Source of the DNA: Ovis canadensis
Taxonomy: Eukaryota; Chordata; Mammalia; Artiodactyla; Bovidae
Assembly (NCBI RefSeq): GCF_042477335.2
Contig: NC_091262.1
Coordinates: 39,281,001 to 39,345,000 of the forward strand
DNA: 64,000 nt
Direction: 5' to 3'
The stretch's first letter is position 1. Each line of letters begins with the position of its first letter. The translations under genes and the position numbers were made by a program. The notes below the pieces were generated by a model. It was not told where the DNA came from, searched no databases, and saw only the letters and a list, made by a program, of their open reading frames with translations. This document shows, piece by piece, positions 44,596-55,681 of this stretch.

Positions 44596-45770
44596 ACCCC
44601 AGCTTCCTGAGACAGCAGCACTTAGACCTACTCTATCACCCAACATGCTGATCCATTTGTCATTTTGGTATCACCAGGTGTGGAAGGAAGACACCTATCA
44701 GAAGCCACCAGAGTCTGTGCCCTGGTTTTTGGAGTGAAATGAAGCCAGGTGGGGTGGAGAAAGGAAGCAGTATGTTTGGTAAGGTATTACACAGGGTAGG
44801 GTGGCAGGGGGGCACACCGATGGAGCAGTCATTAAGTTGTCTCCCAGGAGACTTGAAGCTCTAAAGAGAGCAGCTCCAAGTGCTTTCTAGGAAAGGAGAA
44901 TTTTCGAAGGACTCGAGGCTACATTTCTCCCTTCCCCTCTTGTCAAACATCTTTTGCTAAACTCTGATTTTTAGCAAAAGCAGGAGTTTTATACTCAGCG
45001 TCCCTTCTCACATTAAATATAGCCCTGGTTCTTATCTTTCTAGCCCAGGAAGAATTTGACATGGTATTGACATTAGGGAAATCAGTCGAGGAGACAATGT
45101 CAGAGACAGATCATCTGGGCTGAGAGCTTGAAGAAGTTATTTTCAAACAAAACAGCAGCCATAAAAGGGAAATGGGCAGCTGTGTGTGAGGAAGCTGGGG
45201 AAAGGAAGAGACCAGCTCAGCCCCTCCACCCCTTGCCCAAAAACAGGGGGCAAATACATCACAAGGAGGTGTCAGACAGTCTACACAGAAGGATTCTGAG
45301 CTTCAGACCATCACCTGCTTCCAGACATTAAATGAAATCATAGAGCACTTTGAAGACATAAAGTATTCCGGGGCCATAAGTGTCATAATTATTGTTACTC
45401 TTGTTGCTTAATCAGTGGAGCTGGGTATCTGTCTTGGGGAGGATACTTTCAGACCCAGGTGAATGAGAAATGTCTTTAGTACACATTCAGGCTGTCTTCT
45501 CTATATCTGTCAGCTCCCACAGAAGAGTCAGACTATAAATGGAGAACGACAGAAGGATGCTGCTGTGTATCATAATAGACATCCATCAAGTGTGCACAGC
45601 TGCTCACAGCCTGCACAGCATTTCCATTCCCATCAGCTCGCACATCCCTAGCACCGTCCCCTAGTCATGGGGTTGGGACTTGAGTCCTCTCCCCAAGGTC
45701 AAGGACAGGACTCTCGGCCTTTCTGCCTTTGCCTCCGTGACATAAGAACTCTGCCCTCCATATACCTAAA
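44596..45770. other. Unassigned, repeat-poor
   Basis: About 1.2 kb without a recognised repeat. TTTTGCTAAACTCTGATTTTTAGCAAAA at 44951-44978 is a small hairpin: TTTTGCTAA pairs with TTAGCAAAA. No gene is evident. Confidence 0.4.
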
Positions 45771-45898
45771 GTGAAAGTGAAGTCGCCCAGGCAAGTCTGA
45801 CTCCTTGCTACCCTATGGACTATATAGTCCACGAGGTTCCTCCGTTCATAGGATTCTCCAGGCAAGAGTACTGGAGTGGGTTGCCATTTCCCACTCCA
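45771..45898 (-). mobile_element. Bov-A type SINE unit
   Basis: GTGAAAGTGAAGTCGCCCAG to GGTTGCCATTTCCCACTCC, one reverse Bov-A unit inserted directly before the L1 piece. Confidence 0.88.
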
Positions 45899-46260
45899 CC
45901 AAATACCCTAAGGAAACCATAATAAAAAAAGACACATGTACCCCAATGTTCACTGCCACAGTATTTACAATAGCTAGGACATGGAAGCAACCTAGATGTC
46001 CATCAACAGAGGAATGGATAAAGAAGATGTGATATATACATATATACAATGGAATATTAGTCATAAAAAGGAACACATTTGAATCAATTCTAATGAGGTG
46101 GATGAACCTAGAGCCTATTGTACAGAGTAAGTCAAGAAGAGAAAAACAAATATCGTGTATTAATGTATATACGTGGAATCTAGGAAGATGGTACTGATGA
46201 AACTATTTGCAGGGCAGCAATAGAGATGCAGACACAGAGAACAGACTTATGGACACTACC
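45899..46260 (+). mobile_element. L1 ORF2 end and 3'UTR
   Basis: GACACATGTACCCCAATGTT, GGACATGGAAGCAACCTAGA, ATACAATGGAATATTAGTCA and AGAGAACAGACTTATGGACA follow the C-terminal codons (WKQPRCPSTEEWIKKM) into the 3'UTR. Truncated before the poly(A). Confidence 0.9.
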
Positions 46261-46584
46261 CACAAGGGGAACCAGCCCGAAGATCCAGCCACCCACTCAC
46301 TGGGGTGGGCAAAGGAGAGACAGAGAAAGTGTGTCCTTGATGACCATCCCAGGACCCTGAATCAGCCAACCCCAGAGCCTGTGCTAAGTTCAGCTTCTCA
46401 AGACATGAGATGATAGATGTCTTTATTGCATAAGCTGCTGTGGGTCAAGTGTTCTGCTCCTTGCTGAGACCATCCTGATTAATTCAGGTCCTGGCGGGCA
46501 GCAGCTGGACATATCTGAGCTGTCCACTCAAGCAGCTGAAATCCAAACTAATAAAAACAGTTAACACAGACTGCATTCACTATG
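46261..46584. other. Unassigned
   Basis: Nothing recognised. Confidence 0.4.
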
Positions 46585-46765
46585 CCAGGCTCTCTGCCAA
46601 GTGGTTTATATGGATTATTTCTTTCATTCCTCACAGCCATCCTATCAGATGGTTACTTACAGGGGGACTCATTTACAGATGTGGAAACTAAGGATGAGAC
46701 TGTTTAAAAAACTCCTTCAAAGATAGTGGCAGAGCCAGAATATGATTCCAAGGAATCTGACCTCA
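46585..46765 (-). mobile_element. MIR SINE
   Basis: TATGCCAGGCTCTCTGCCAA, TTCATTCCTCACAGCCATCC and GGCAGAGCCAGAATATGATT are the plus-strand view of a reverse MIR, nearly full length. Confidence 0.85.
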
Positions 46766-46798
46766 ACATTTATGATATCAAAGTTACACTGAGATGCT

Positions 46799-47065
46799 GT
46801 GTGTTGAAGACTTGTTGTTCAATCGCTAAGTTGTGTCTGACTCTTTTCGACCCCGTGGACTACAGCATGCCAGACTTCCCTGCCCTTCACCATCTCCTGG
46901 AGTTTGCTCAAACTCATTGAGTCCATTGAGTCGATGATGCCATCCAACCATCTCATCCTCTGTAGTCCCCCTTCTCCTCCTGTCCTCGATCTTTCCCGGC
47001 ATCAGGGTCTTTTCCAATGAATCAGCTGTTCGCATCAAGTGACCAAAGTATTGGAGTGTGTTGAA
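46799..47065 (-). mobile_element. BovB LINE, 3' end, with 10-bp target duplication
   Basis: GTGTGTTGAA at 46799-46808 and 47056-47065 flanks a short reverse BovB (46809-47055) that starts ACTTGTTGTTCAATCGC. Severe 5' truncation with clean ends. Confidence 0.93.
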
Positions 47066-47438
47066 TCCTGCTGGTGTTCAAACAGGCCCTCCTCCTTCAA
47101 GAAGGGTGGGGCTGAATTTGGTCAATAGGATTTTACCATCCAGGACAATTTGTTCATATCCGCCAACCAAAGTACTAACCCATCCTGAAAGCATCCGCCA
47201 AGAAAGAAATGCCAACTTCCCACTGGAGGATCAGTGATAGGGCTGGCAGCCTCAGGTAGAGCTTCTGGTCAGCCACAGAGTTCTTGAAAATGTCCTGTTC
47301 TCAGAGGGAGGTGGGGCCCAAGGAAGGAGCAATTGGTTATCTTTTCTGTTCAGATTCTCCTGCCCTCTGAACTATACTGCAGTAACCCCAGCTGCAAATC
47401 AGGACCCATCTGCTCATTTTAAATTCACCTGGACAAGA
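47066..47438. other. Unassigned
   Basis: Nothing recognised. Confidence 0.4.
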
Positions 47439-47505
47439 GCTGCTGCTGCTGCTGCTGCTAAGTCGCTTCAGTCGTGTCCGACTCTGTGCGACCCCATAGA
47501 CGGCA
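47439..47505 (-). mobile_element. Bov-A SINE 3' tip
   Basis: GCTGCTGCTGCTGCTGCTAA, then GTCGTGTCCGACTCTGTGCG, in reverse. Only the last 65 bp of a Bov-A or Bov-A2 copy; near-consensus and so young. Confidence 0.88.
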
Positions 47506-47844
47506 AGAGCAGGGGATTCAAATGACAACTCCTCATGTTCCAGTCACTTTACAGGGTTCATCTCTGCTTCCTTTAGTTCTTGAAATGGAGAAATTTTGCA
47601 TAGATTTTAGAGGGGACTGTGTTTTAAAAATTGAACAGGTATAAAATATCAGCCTCCATACATACAATACATAGACTTTGTCCAGATGAATTCCAAACTC
47701 CAGGGCCATAATATAAAGTCAATTCAATCAGCTACTGAAAGCAGAAAAAAAATGTCAGCCAAATTTTGTTGTTGTTGTTTTTTTTGTTTTAACTCATGTA
47801 GATAACTAGTCTGTAGATTTTATTTTTCTTTTCCTTTTTAAAAA
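47506..47844. other. Unassigned
   Basis: No recognised repeat; a short TTG run and poly-T at 47767-47786. Confidence 0.4.
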
Positions 47845-48062
47845 TTTTTTATTGAAATATAGTTGACTTACAATGTTGTGTTAGTTTCAGGTGTACAGCA
47901 AAGTGACTCAGTTGTGTGTGTGTGTGCGTGTGTGTGTGTGTATATATATATATATAGTTCTTCCTTCTTTACATCCTGTTCCATTTTAGGTTATTACAAG
48001 ATATTTAGTAGAGTTCCCTGGGCTATACAGTAAGTCCTTGTTGGTTAACAATTTTATATATG
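47845..48062 (-). mobile_element. L1 3'UTR with TG/TA microsatellite
   Basis: TTGAAATATAGTTGACTTAC, GTACAGCAAAGTGACTCAGT and TATTTAGTAGAGTTCCCTGG are reverse L1 3'UTR. A mixed TG then TA array occupies 47911-47957, at the place where the family has alternating TATA/CATA. Confidence 0.88.
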
Positions 48063-48063
48063 G

Positions 48064-48093
48064 TGTTGTTGTTGTTCAGTCACTTAGTCATGT
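48064..48093 (-). mobile_element. BovB 3' terminus remnant
   Basis: GTTGTTGTTCAGTCACTTAG is the old-type BovB 3' terminus, only about 30 bp long. Confidence 0.65.
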
Positions 48094-48150
48094 GCATATT
48101 TAATTTATTTATTTACATAACTTTCATTTTTCAGCTTCCTACTCTAGATA

Positions 48151-48355
48151 GGGCTTTCCCTGGTTGCTCACATGGTAAAGAATCTGTCTGTGATATGGGA
48201 GACCTGGGTTCAGTCCTGGGGTTGGGAAGATCCCATGGAGAAGGGAATGGCTACCCACTCCAGTATTCTTGCCTGGAAAATCCCATGGACAGAGGAACCT
48301 GATGAGCTATAGTCCATGGGGCTGCAAAGAGTTGGACATGACTGAATGACTAACA
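48151..48355 (+). mobile_element. Bov-tA SINE
   Basis: GGGCTTTCCCTGGTTGCTCA, ATGGTAAAGAATCTGTCTGT and GGACATGACTGAATGACTAA. Complete. Confidence 0.92.
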
Positions 48356-48411
48356 CACAAACATTCTAGCAAGTAGCAAAAAGCATGGTAGCATGTCTAT
48401 TTATTAAAATA

Positions 48412-48437
48412 TGTGTATATATATATATATATATATA
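48412..48437. repeat. TA dinucleotide repeat
   Basis: About 10-12 uninterrupted TA units. Confidence 0.9.
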
Positions 48438-48597
48438 GACACAGTCACATCTGCTCCTAATATGCTCATAAATGTTTTACACTCTCAAAATCTTTGTGAC
48501 ATTTTCTTTGATCCCAGAACATGTATGCTTTTGACAAATACTGAATGAGATTCTGTGTTAGCCAGGGCCTGTGTCAGGCATCAAGACTCTGCCACCC

Positions 48598-48705
48598 TGG
48601 GCGGGGTCCCCAGGCCAGCAGTTTCGGCATCACCTGAAAGCTCTCTAGAAACACAGCATCTCAGCCCTACCCCAGCCCCGCCGACTCAGACTCTGGTGGC
48701 TCCAG
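48598..48705 (-). mobile_element. MER5A-like hAT element
   Basis: CAGTTTCGGCATCACCTGAA, GAAACACAGCATCTCAGCCC and CGACTCAGACTCTGGTGG match the plus-strand view of the central part of MER5A. Termini are not clear. Confidence 0.6.
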
Positions 48706-48989
48706 TTCATTGCTCTAGAGGATAAGATGACAGATGAGACCTGGTCCATGTCCTCAATGAGTTCAGACACTAGAGGAAGAGAGGAACATGAAACTGGGGA
48801 CTTGCAATCCGCAGTGCTAATTGCTATGAGGGAATCAAGCTTAGCAGGTTCCGAACTTCCAGAGGAGGGATGTGCTGGCTCTGAGACGTCAGGCAAGGCT
48901 CCTGGCAGGAAGTGAACCCGAACTGGCCACAGTGGAGTGGGAGGTGCCCTCCTGAGAAGCTATGGGCAATGGTTCACAGGAAGAGGAGC

Positions 48990-49112
48990 CCCTGGGACTT
49001 CCCTGGTGGTCCAGTGCCTAAGACTGTGCTCCCAATTCAAGGAACCCAGGTTCGATCCCTGGTCAGGGAACTAAGATCCTGCATGCTGCATCGCAGGGCC
49101 AAAAAAAGTCTC
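48990..49112 (+). mobile_element. CHR-2 type SINE
   Basis: GGGACTTCCCTGGTGGTCCA, GGTTCGATCCCTGGTCAGGG and AAGATCCTGCATGCTGCATC. Well preserved. Confidence 0.92.
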
Positions 49113-49242
49113 TGGAAGCTCCTGGATGTTCATCTTTGACAATACCAACAACAGTCCCTGGAGAAAGGCCAGACATGGTGGGGTGCAAGGAAAATGGCTT
49201 GGCTACCCCATGCACAAGAAGCTTTCACAAAAGGACCCTGTT

Positions 49243-49420
49243 ACAACTTCTCCAGTGGTCCAGTGGCTAAGACTCCATGCTGCCAGTGCAGGGGGTCTGA
49301 GTGCCTTCCCTGGTCAGAGAACTAGGTCCCACATGCTACAGCTGAGAGTTCACATACTGAAACTAGGACCTGGCGTGGTCAAATGAATAAGTAAAGATAC
49401 CCTTTTTTCTTTTTTTAAAG
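49243..49420 (+). mobile_element. CHR-type SINE
   Basis: CTTCTCCAGTGGTCCAGTGG, CCCTGGTCAGAGAACTAGGT and CTGAAACTAGGACCTGGCGT, then an AATGAATAAGTAAAG tail. Confidence 0.87.
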
Positions 49421-49977
49421 AAGAGGGTCCCCCATTGAAAGACTGATGCTATCTGGGACATTTTCCACATCCAAAGCCTTGTTGGTAAACACTAGCGATG
49501 ATACTCTTTAGGCAACAATGGCCTTTGCATACCACAGATAGAGAGGGGACTACATTTGCATCTCTGAACCTGGGAAGCATGGATGAGTACCAGTGGAAGA
49601 TAAGGCTGTGTGTACAGCAATAGAGATGTGGTCCCTGTGATTGGCCCTAGTGTTTTCATTTTCACTTAATAATCATGTAATTTGGAGGTGCTCCTTGGGT
49701 AATCCTTCAACACACCTTAGTAGGATGCAGGCACATCTGAGTCTCCTATGAAAGAAGCAAATGAGATTTAAAATGCCTCTCTTTTGACCCATTGCATGGA
49801 AGAGGTCACTGACACCAAGTAATATCATTTCTGGTACCTTCCAGGAAGGCACACATGACTGACATAGGACTGACGTCAGAGTCAATGGACTCAGCCTGAG
49901 ACTGAAGAGGCTCTGTGAGCAGCCTGGAGGTGATACGTCACAAACTGTGATGTGGGAGGTGGATGAAGTTGACAAAG
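49421..49977. other. Unassigned
   Basis: About 0.55 kb without a recognised family or coding frame. Confidence 0.4.
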
Positions 49978-50030
49978 TGGGGGAGGGGGGGTGTGTGGCT
50001 GGGGAGGTGGGGAGGGGAGGGGAGGAGAGG
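49978..50030 (+). repeat. G-rich tract, quadruplex candidate
   Basis: A 53-bp stretch with many runs of 3-7 G separated by 1-8 bases, much denser than anything else in the window apart from the L1 3'UTR tract. Confidence 0.8.
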
Positions 50031-50061
50031 AGGTCTGCTGTATGCCTAGGGCTGCGCTATG

Positions 50062-50420
50062 TGCCTTTCTTTTTTAAAATTCATCTTTTTATGGCTGTGC
50101 GGAATCTTCATTGCTGCACATGGACTTTCTCTAGTTGTGGTGAGCAGGGACTACTCTAGCTGTGGTGCGTGGGCTTCTCATTGCAATGGCTTCTATTGTT
50201 GCAGAGTACAGGCTCTAGAGCACAGGGGCTTCAGTAGGTGGGCTCAGTAGTTGCAGCTCCCAGGATCCATAGTACAGACTCAATAGTTGTGGCACATGGG
50301 CTTAGTTGCTCCACAGCACAGGGGATTTTCCTGGACCAGGGATTGAATCCATGTCTCCTGCATTGGCAGGTAGATTCTTAACCACTGAACCACCAGGAAA
50401 GTCCCGCTAGTTGCCTTTCT
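50062..50420 (-). mobile_element. CHR-1 SINE with 9-bp target duplication
   Basis: TGCCTTTCT at 50062-50070 and 50412-50420 flanks a full-length reverse CHR-1 (50071-50411): TTTATGGCTGTGCGGAATCT, TTCTCATTGCAATGGCTTCT and CTTAACCACTGAACCACCAG. Confidence 0.92.
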
Positions 50421-51576
50421 GTGATCCTCACAGCAACCCTGGGTGTCACTTCCCCTCATGACAAATAACAAAGCAGAGTTGAGGAAGCCCTCACTCCAAA
50501 CTTCTCCTTCTCCACTCCTGACTATTTCTCACCAAAGGTACTCCCTTCCCCAAAGATTTCTTTTTTCTTCTGCATCCATTCACGTCTCCATTCCTCCCCT
50601 TCTCTCTCTCAGCTTCCCACTCCCGGCCCCCAGACTCTGCATTTCAGGCTTTCAGTAACAGTACTCATCACCATGGTGCCCGTGGGTCCCACAGACATCC
50701 TATTACTGCATGCTTCAAGATGCATTTAAATCTAAAATTCTACTGCTAGTTATTTTCTGCCTTTTAAAAGCCTTGATCCCGATCTGCACATCAGGTCTTT
50801 TCTGTCTTGCAACCCTCTTTCTGAGAGACACTGTGGGGCTTTCACCTCTAACATCCTGTATCTTACTTTCTAGCAAATCCTTAGTTTTCAGTTTCCCCCT
50901 CAAGGACACATGGGAAGACTTACGGGACCCTAGTACTGGGAGGGTAGCAATGCTGAAGCAGGGCCAGGGTGGAAGTGAAGCAGGCAGGGTGCTGAAACCA
51001 TGTGGCCTGGGGGAGAAAAGCTAGTGAGAGCTTAAATGGTGGTGAAGGAGGACACCGAGGTGGCTCATAGAAAGACCGTGCCCAACGTCCAATACAAGAG
51101 CAAAGTTTCAACATAAATGAGACGAACGAGTTACTTGAAGCAAGTTGTTCCAAAGCCATCATTTTATGCAGTGCCACGGACAGTTTCTGCAAGAGGAACT
51201 TTAAGGATTACATATGGCTTCAAAAGCTCTTTCCCCAGGTATGGAAAGCTGGATGGCCCACCCATAGGCAACACTGCCTTTGGTTTGAAACATAATTTTT
51301 CTGTCTAATCCTCCTTAGGTGGTTTAATCAAAACAACAAAAGCAGAATGCTGCTCTGCTTCTTCTAAGAGCCCTGTTAACCATTTTCTGAACCTTCTTTG
51401 GGTGCATCTGTTTTATATTTTGTGGAATAAAGAGAAACATATTCAGACTTCACAGCAGGGTGGACTACTTTCACCTACAAACTAAGGAAGAATGATCTTC
51501 TCCCTACATACACTCCTACACTGATGACTAAGCAGCTACTGTCAAGTCAGTGGCAAGAGAGAGAAGTAGTTTAGAA
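50421..51576. other. Unassigned, repeat-poor
   Basis: About 1.15 kb without a recognised repeat. A forward 63-residue open frame (51117-51308) and an AATAAA at 51425-51430 are present. Neither translation nor context identifies a gene. Confidence 0.4.
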
Positions 51577-52120
51577 CAGGGTCACAAACCTTCTGTAAAG
51601 GTCAGAGAGTAAGTAGTTGAGGCCACAGACACATGGTCTTGATCACAATTACTCAATCCCACAGCTGCAAGAAAGCAACCATAGATAAACTTTAATTGAA
51701 TGAGTGTAGCTGGGTTTCAATTTGAATTTGAATTTCATATAATTTCATATAATTTTCACATATCACAAAATATTATTCTCCCTTTGCTCTTTTGCTGTTT
51801 AGTCACTAAATCATGTCTGATTCTTTTGTGACCCCATGGACCCACCAGGCTCCTCAGTCCACAGGGTTTCCCAGGCAAGAATACAGGAGTGGGTTACCAT
51901 GCCCTTCTCTAAGGGATCTTCCCAACACAGGGATTGAACCCCTATCTCCTGCTTTGGCAGGTGGCTTCTTTACCACCGAGCTACCAGGAAAGTTTTTTTT
52001 TTTTTTTCAGGGAAGTTTTTTAAACTGTTTCAAAATGTAAAGTACATTCCTAGCTCATAGGCCAACAAAAGCAGGCAGAAGGATGGATTTAGACTTTGGG
52101 CCATAGTTTGGCAAACCCTG
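51577..52120 (+). mobile_element. hAT-type DNA transposon, split by a SINE
   Basis: CAGGGTCACAAACCTTCTGT, then AGGTCAGAGAGTAAGTAG and GCAACCATAGATAAACTTTA, then ATTTCATATAATTTTCACAT. After the SINE come CTAGCTCATAGGCCAACAAA and GGGCCATAGTTTGGCAAACC. The order fits a non-autonomous hAT element with CAGGGGTCGGCAAACT-type termini. No transposase is present. Confidence 0.78.
51793..51993 (-). mobile_element. Bov-tA SINE
   Basis: GCTGTTTAGTCACTAAATCA to CACCGAGCTACCAGGAAAG, reverse orientation, nested in the hAT element. A short internal deletion removes the GGACTGCAGC portion. Confidence 0.9.
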
Positions 52121-52131
52121 ACTTAGTCCCA

Positions 52132-52290
52132 CCCCTCTGATGACCTAAAGGGGTGGGATGGAGGGGTGGGAGGAAGATTCAAGAGGGAGGGGATGTATGT
52201 ATATGTATACATATAGCTGATTCACTTTGCTGTACAGCAGAAACTAATTCAACACTGTTAAGCAAGTATACTCCAATTTTAAAAACTAAT
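52132..52290 (+). mobile_element. L1 3'UTR fragment
   Basis: GATGACCTAAAGGGGTGGGA, GATTCAAGAGGGAGGGGATG, CACTTTGCTGTACAGCAGAA and AGCAAGTATACTCCAATTTT, which is the L1 3' end. Confidence 0.87.
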
Positions 52291-52317
52291 TTACTTCCCA
52301 GGATATTAGATGTTCTC

Positions 52318-52440
52318 CTACTATCAGTGGTTCATAATCCTATAGGCAAATCAGAATCACCTATGGCTCTTTTATTTAAAATAAAAATTATAAGGGCCAA
52401 AGCTTTTCAAACCCACCTAACTAGAGTCTCAAATTAGAGG
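52318..52440 (+). mobile_element. MER5A-like hAT element
   Basis: CAGTGGTTCATAATCCTATA and CAAATCAGAATCACCTATGG match the MER5A left terminus. The right half is degraded. Confidence 0.6.
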
Positions 52441-52534
52441 ATTATTCTCTGGAATTACAATATCATAATTTAGTAATAATATTTAGAAATAATATTTATA
52501 TTTCTTAATAGTATTTAGAAATACTATAAATTAT

Positions 52535-52720
52535 TGAATCCCTTACTGACGGACATTTAGGTTGGTTCCAGCTCTTTGCTATGACTGTAAAAAACTGTGG
52601 CAAACATCATTGTACATGTATTATCCAATTGTGTCCTTAGGATAAATTCCTAGATTTTTAATTACTGAGCCAAAGAGTATAAAAATTTCCAAGTTTCAAC
52701 TGTAGCAGATGATGTAAATT
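52535..52720 (-). mobile_element. Old L1 ORF2/3' fragment
   Basis: GACGGACATTTAGGTTGGTT, CATCATTGTACATGTATTAT and CCTTAGGATAAATTCCTAGA are plus-strand views of an old L1. Confidence 0.8.
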
Positions 52721-52801
52721 TGCACTGTAAGACACAAAACACAGTCCTCTACTCCAAACCAAAGCAATGCTCCATCTTAAACCTTGGTGTATTAAAAAAA
52801 A

Positions 52802-52997
52802 AAAAAGTGATAAGGGACTTTCCTCATGATTCAGTGGCTACAACTCCAAGATCCCAATGCAGGGGTCCCAGGTTCCATGCCCAGTCAGGGAACTAGAGCC
52901 CGCATGCCACAACTACAAGGTCCTGCAAGTAGCAGGTAAGACTTGGTGCAGCCAAATAAATAAATAATTTTTTTAAAGCTTTTTAAAAAGTGATAAG
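52802..52997 (+). mobile_element. CHR SINE with 13-bp target duplication
   Basis: AAAAAGTGATAAG at 52802-52814 and 52985-52997 flanks GGACTTTCCTCATGATTCAG to CCAAATAAATAAATAATTTT (52815-52984). Confidence 0.93.
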
Positions 52998-53245
52998 CAT
53001 CTTGATGGAAGAAAATGAGAGATTAATACATAACCTTAGGCAGGGCTAGAGCTGTGGACCTTCTGCGCTCCAAGGACATTAATACAAGTAGCCCATATTC
53101 AACTTCAGTAGTGGGCTGATGTGAGGCCCAGCCTGTGAAATCAGGAGCTGGAATAGAGTGAGGTGGGGCTCCCTCACTCAAGAACAAACACTGAAAGAAG
53201 CTGGCCCAGCTTCCTGGCTATATTCAACATTAAGCTGCTGCCCAA

Positions 53246-53445
53246 GGTAGCAGCATTGGTAAAGAATCTGCCAGCAATGCAGGAGATGCAGGTTTGATCC
53301 CTGGATCAGGAAGATCCCCTGGAGAAGGGAATGGCTAGCCATTCCAGTATTCTTGCCTGTAGAATCCCATGGACAGAGGAGCCTGGCGGACTACAGTCTA
53401 TGGGGTCTCAAAGAGCCAGACACAACTAAGTGACAAAGCATGTCA
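53246..53445 (+). mobile_element. Bov-tA SINE
   Basis: GGTAAAGAATCTGCCAGCAA, GGTTTGATCCCTGGATCAGG and GCCAGACACAACTAAGTGAC. The first bases of the head are decayed. Confidence 0.9.
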
Positions 53446-54202
53446 CGGCATGGCAAAGTAGCAGAAGGAATCAGACATTTACGCAGGCAGAACTCGGCCA
53501 CACTACCCATCGGCTCCAGAACTGAATCTGAAGCATCCCTGTGAGACAGGAGCCTCAAACTTCTATCATAAGTCCTAGTTTTGAGTTGTGAAGCCTAGTT
53601 CAGTATAAAACTTCTAGACATAAAGAAGGCAAGTAGGAGAAAAAGAACAAAAAAGGCCAAGAACGGCTCCTCCTCTTGAACCATACACTGCAATTTTGAG
53701 TCATATGAGGACAACGGATGCCATAAAAGACAGACACTGAACACACCTCGGAGATCATTCAGTTCAGAGAAATTTAAGATAATAAAGCAATTTCCTTAAA
53801 AAAAAAAAGCCACTAAGGAATATATGGTTAGTTTTATCAAAAAGACAATAGAAGTTATAGGTGCATATTTTAAACGTTGAGAAAAAGATCAATTTTGGAT
53901 ATAAGTTAAAATTTTAAGAAAAGGAAACTCGAGGTGTAATTTACACATTAGCAGAAGTGAGAGAAAGAAAGAGAGAGATGGAGGACAAGGAAAACTTTAC
54001 CAATCCAAGAGAAGACAGGAAAGGAGAAACTAACAAATATACCACACTATAGAAAATAAGATAGAAGTAAATATATTTCACCCCCCAAAACAGAGAAAAT
54101 ATGAGCTCATTGGACCCATATATTTAAATCAGAGACTATCAATTGGACTTTTTACTTCAGTTTTGTACTGATGAAAACAGATATTTACAGTCTAACACAA
54201 CA
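53446..54202. other. Unassigned
   Basis: About 0.75 kb, A-rich in the second half, without a recognised family. Confidence 0.4.
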
Positions 54203-54337
54203 GACTCCCCTGATGGTCCAGTGGTTAAGAATCCACTTGCCAATGAAGGGGACTCAGGTTCAATCCCTGGTCCAGGAAGATTCCACATGCCTTGGGACAG
54301 CTAAGCCTGCATGCCAGTAGACTAATAAACCGTTAAG
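54203..54337 (+). mobile_element. CHR-type SINE
   Basis: GACTCCCCTGATGGTCCAGT and GGTTCAATCCCTGGTCCAGG, then GCTAAGCCTGCATGCCAGTA. Confidence 0.87.
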
Positions 54338-54462
54338 AGATTTTAAATGGTCATTGGAGATCTCTCCTGGTAGCAAGATTCAGCTTAAATGTAGATTTCC
54401 CCCAGTGCCTCTATAAAAGCAAAAGAAAAACCCATAGACAACATCTTATAAAAACTAATAAC

Positions 54463-54595
54463 AGGAATCCCCAGGAGGCCCAGTGGTTAGGACTCTGCAC
54501 TTTCACTGCTGTGGGCCTGGATTCAATCCCTGGTTGGAGAACTAAGATCCCACAAGCCTCGGTGCAACCAGAAAAACAAAACAAAACAAAATCTA
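54463..54595 (+). mobile_element. CHR-2 type SINE
   Basis: GGAATCCCCAGGAGGCCCAG, GGATTCAATCCCTGGTTGGA and GCAACCAGAAAAACAAAACA. Lies 125 bp from another CHR in the same orientation. Confidence 0.88.
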
Positions 54596-55044
54596 GCTGA
54601 TAACATTTCCAAGAACTTCAGAATAAAGGCAGGTGGAGGCAGTCAACAAGAGTCTTATGGCTGTGTATGAGCAGCCCAGGGGCACATGAATGGACTAAGA
54701 AATAAGAAATCTAGAAATGACCTACCTGTGCTCGCTTCTAAATGGAAGGAATCCTCAGATGAAGACTCAGCTAGCCAATATGAGGGCAATGATCAACAGG
54801 AGTGCCTCTTTTCAGGTTCTAATGTGTGAGTGAGTTATCCAAAGATGATGACAGAAGTTCTAGAGTGATGGGTCAGGCAGAAATCTCAAAGAAAGGAGAC
54901 AGCCCTGCAGCAAGGACATTCTGCTAGGACTGAAACACAAATGGGTCGGGAATGCATAGGCTGAAGGAGAAGGAAGGTTCAGATATTACCAAGGGAGGGA
55001 TCTAGAGAGATAGACCTCAGAAAGGAGAATTCAATATGAGAAAC
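54596..55044. other. Unassigned
   Basis: No recognised element or gene. Confidence 0.4.
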
Positions 55045-55215
55045 CCATTTACACAATCATCATATTAACAGAATAAATTAAAAGATCATCTCTATAGATT
55101 CTGAAAAGAAAATTTAATACCCAGCTTAAAAACACTCAATAAAATAAAAACTGAAGGATATTTCCTGAAAATGATATACAGAGCTCAACCTAAAACTGCT
55201 ATCTTACTTAAACAA
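55045..55215 (+). mobile_element. Old L1 RT-region fragment
   Basis: AAAGATCATCTCTATAGATT, AACACTCAATAAAATAAAAA and TGATATACAGAGCTCAACCT follow the L1 region around RT motif A, very diverged. Confidence 0.6.
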
Positions 55216-55681
55216 AAATTACTAGCAAGAATTCTTAATCATATTTGTTAATCTCTGTATTAGTTGGGTAAAATCATAACACTTTTACTTTCACTAACCG
55301 ACATAAATTTAGTTTTCCCTTCAATTATGAATGTAGGTAATAAACCAGAGTGGTATTAGAATTACCTATGGCTTTGTCACTAGCAGAAATCATTGGTATT
55401 TTCATGTCATAGTACAGTGGTTGCAAGAACATCTAAATAGTATTTATGCCTCTTTTGCTTTGAAATCATGGTATTTATTAGACCTGCCGCTATATCTTAT
55501 ATTTAGTGCAGTAATAATATTTCAATAACTACTTCATTAGTTTCCTTTGCAGTCCTATGTATTTTATTTTATACATTTAAACTCTTGATTCAGAGAAGGG
55601 TGTTCATAAACTTCACTTGACCGCCAGACAGGTTCAATACACAAAAGAAGAGTTATGAAAGTCCTGCATTTGTCACTTCCT
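55216..55681. other. Unassigned
   Basis: AT-rich DNA without a recognised repeat. Confidence 0.4.
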
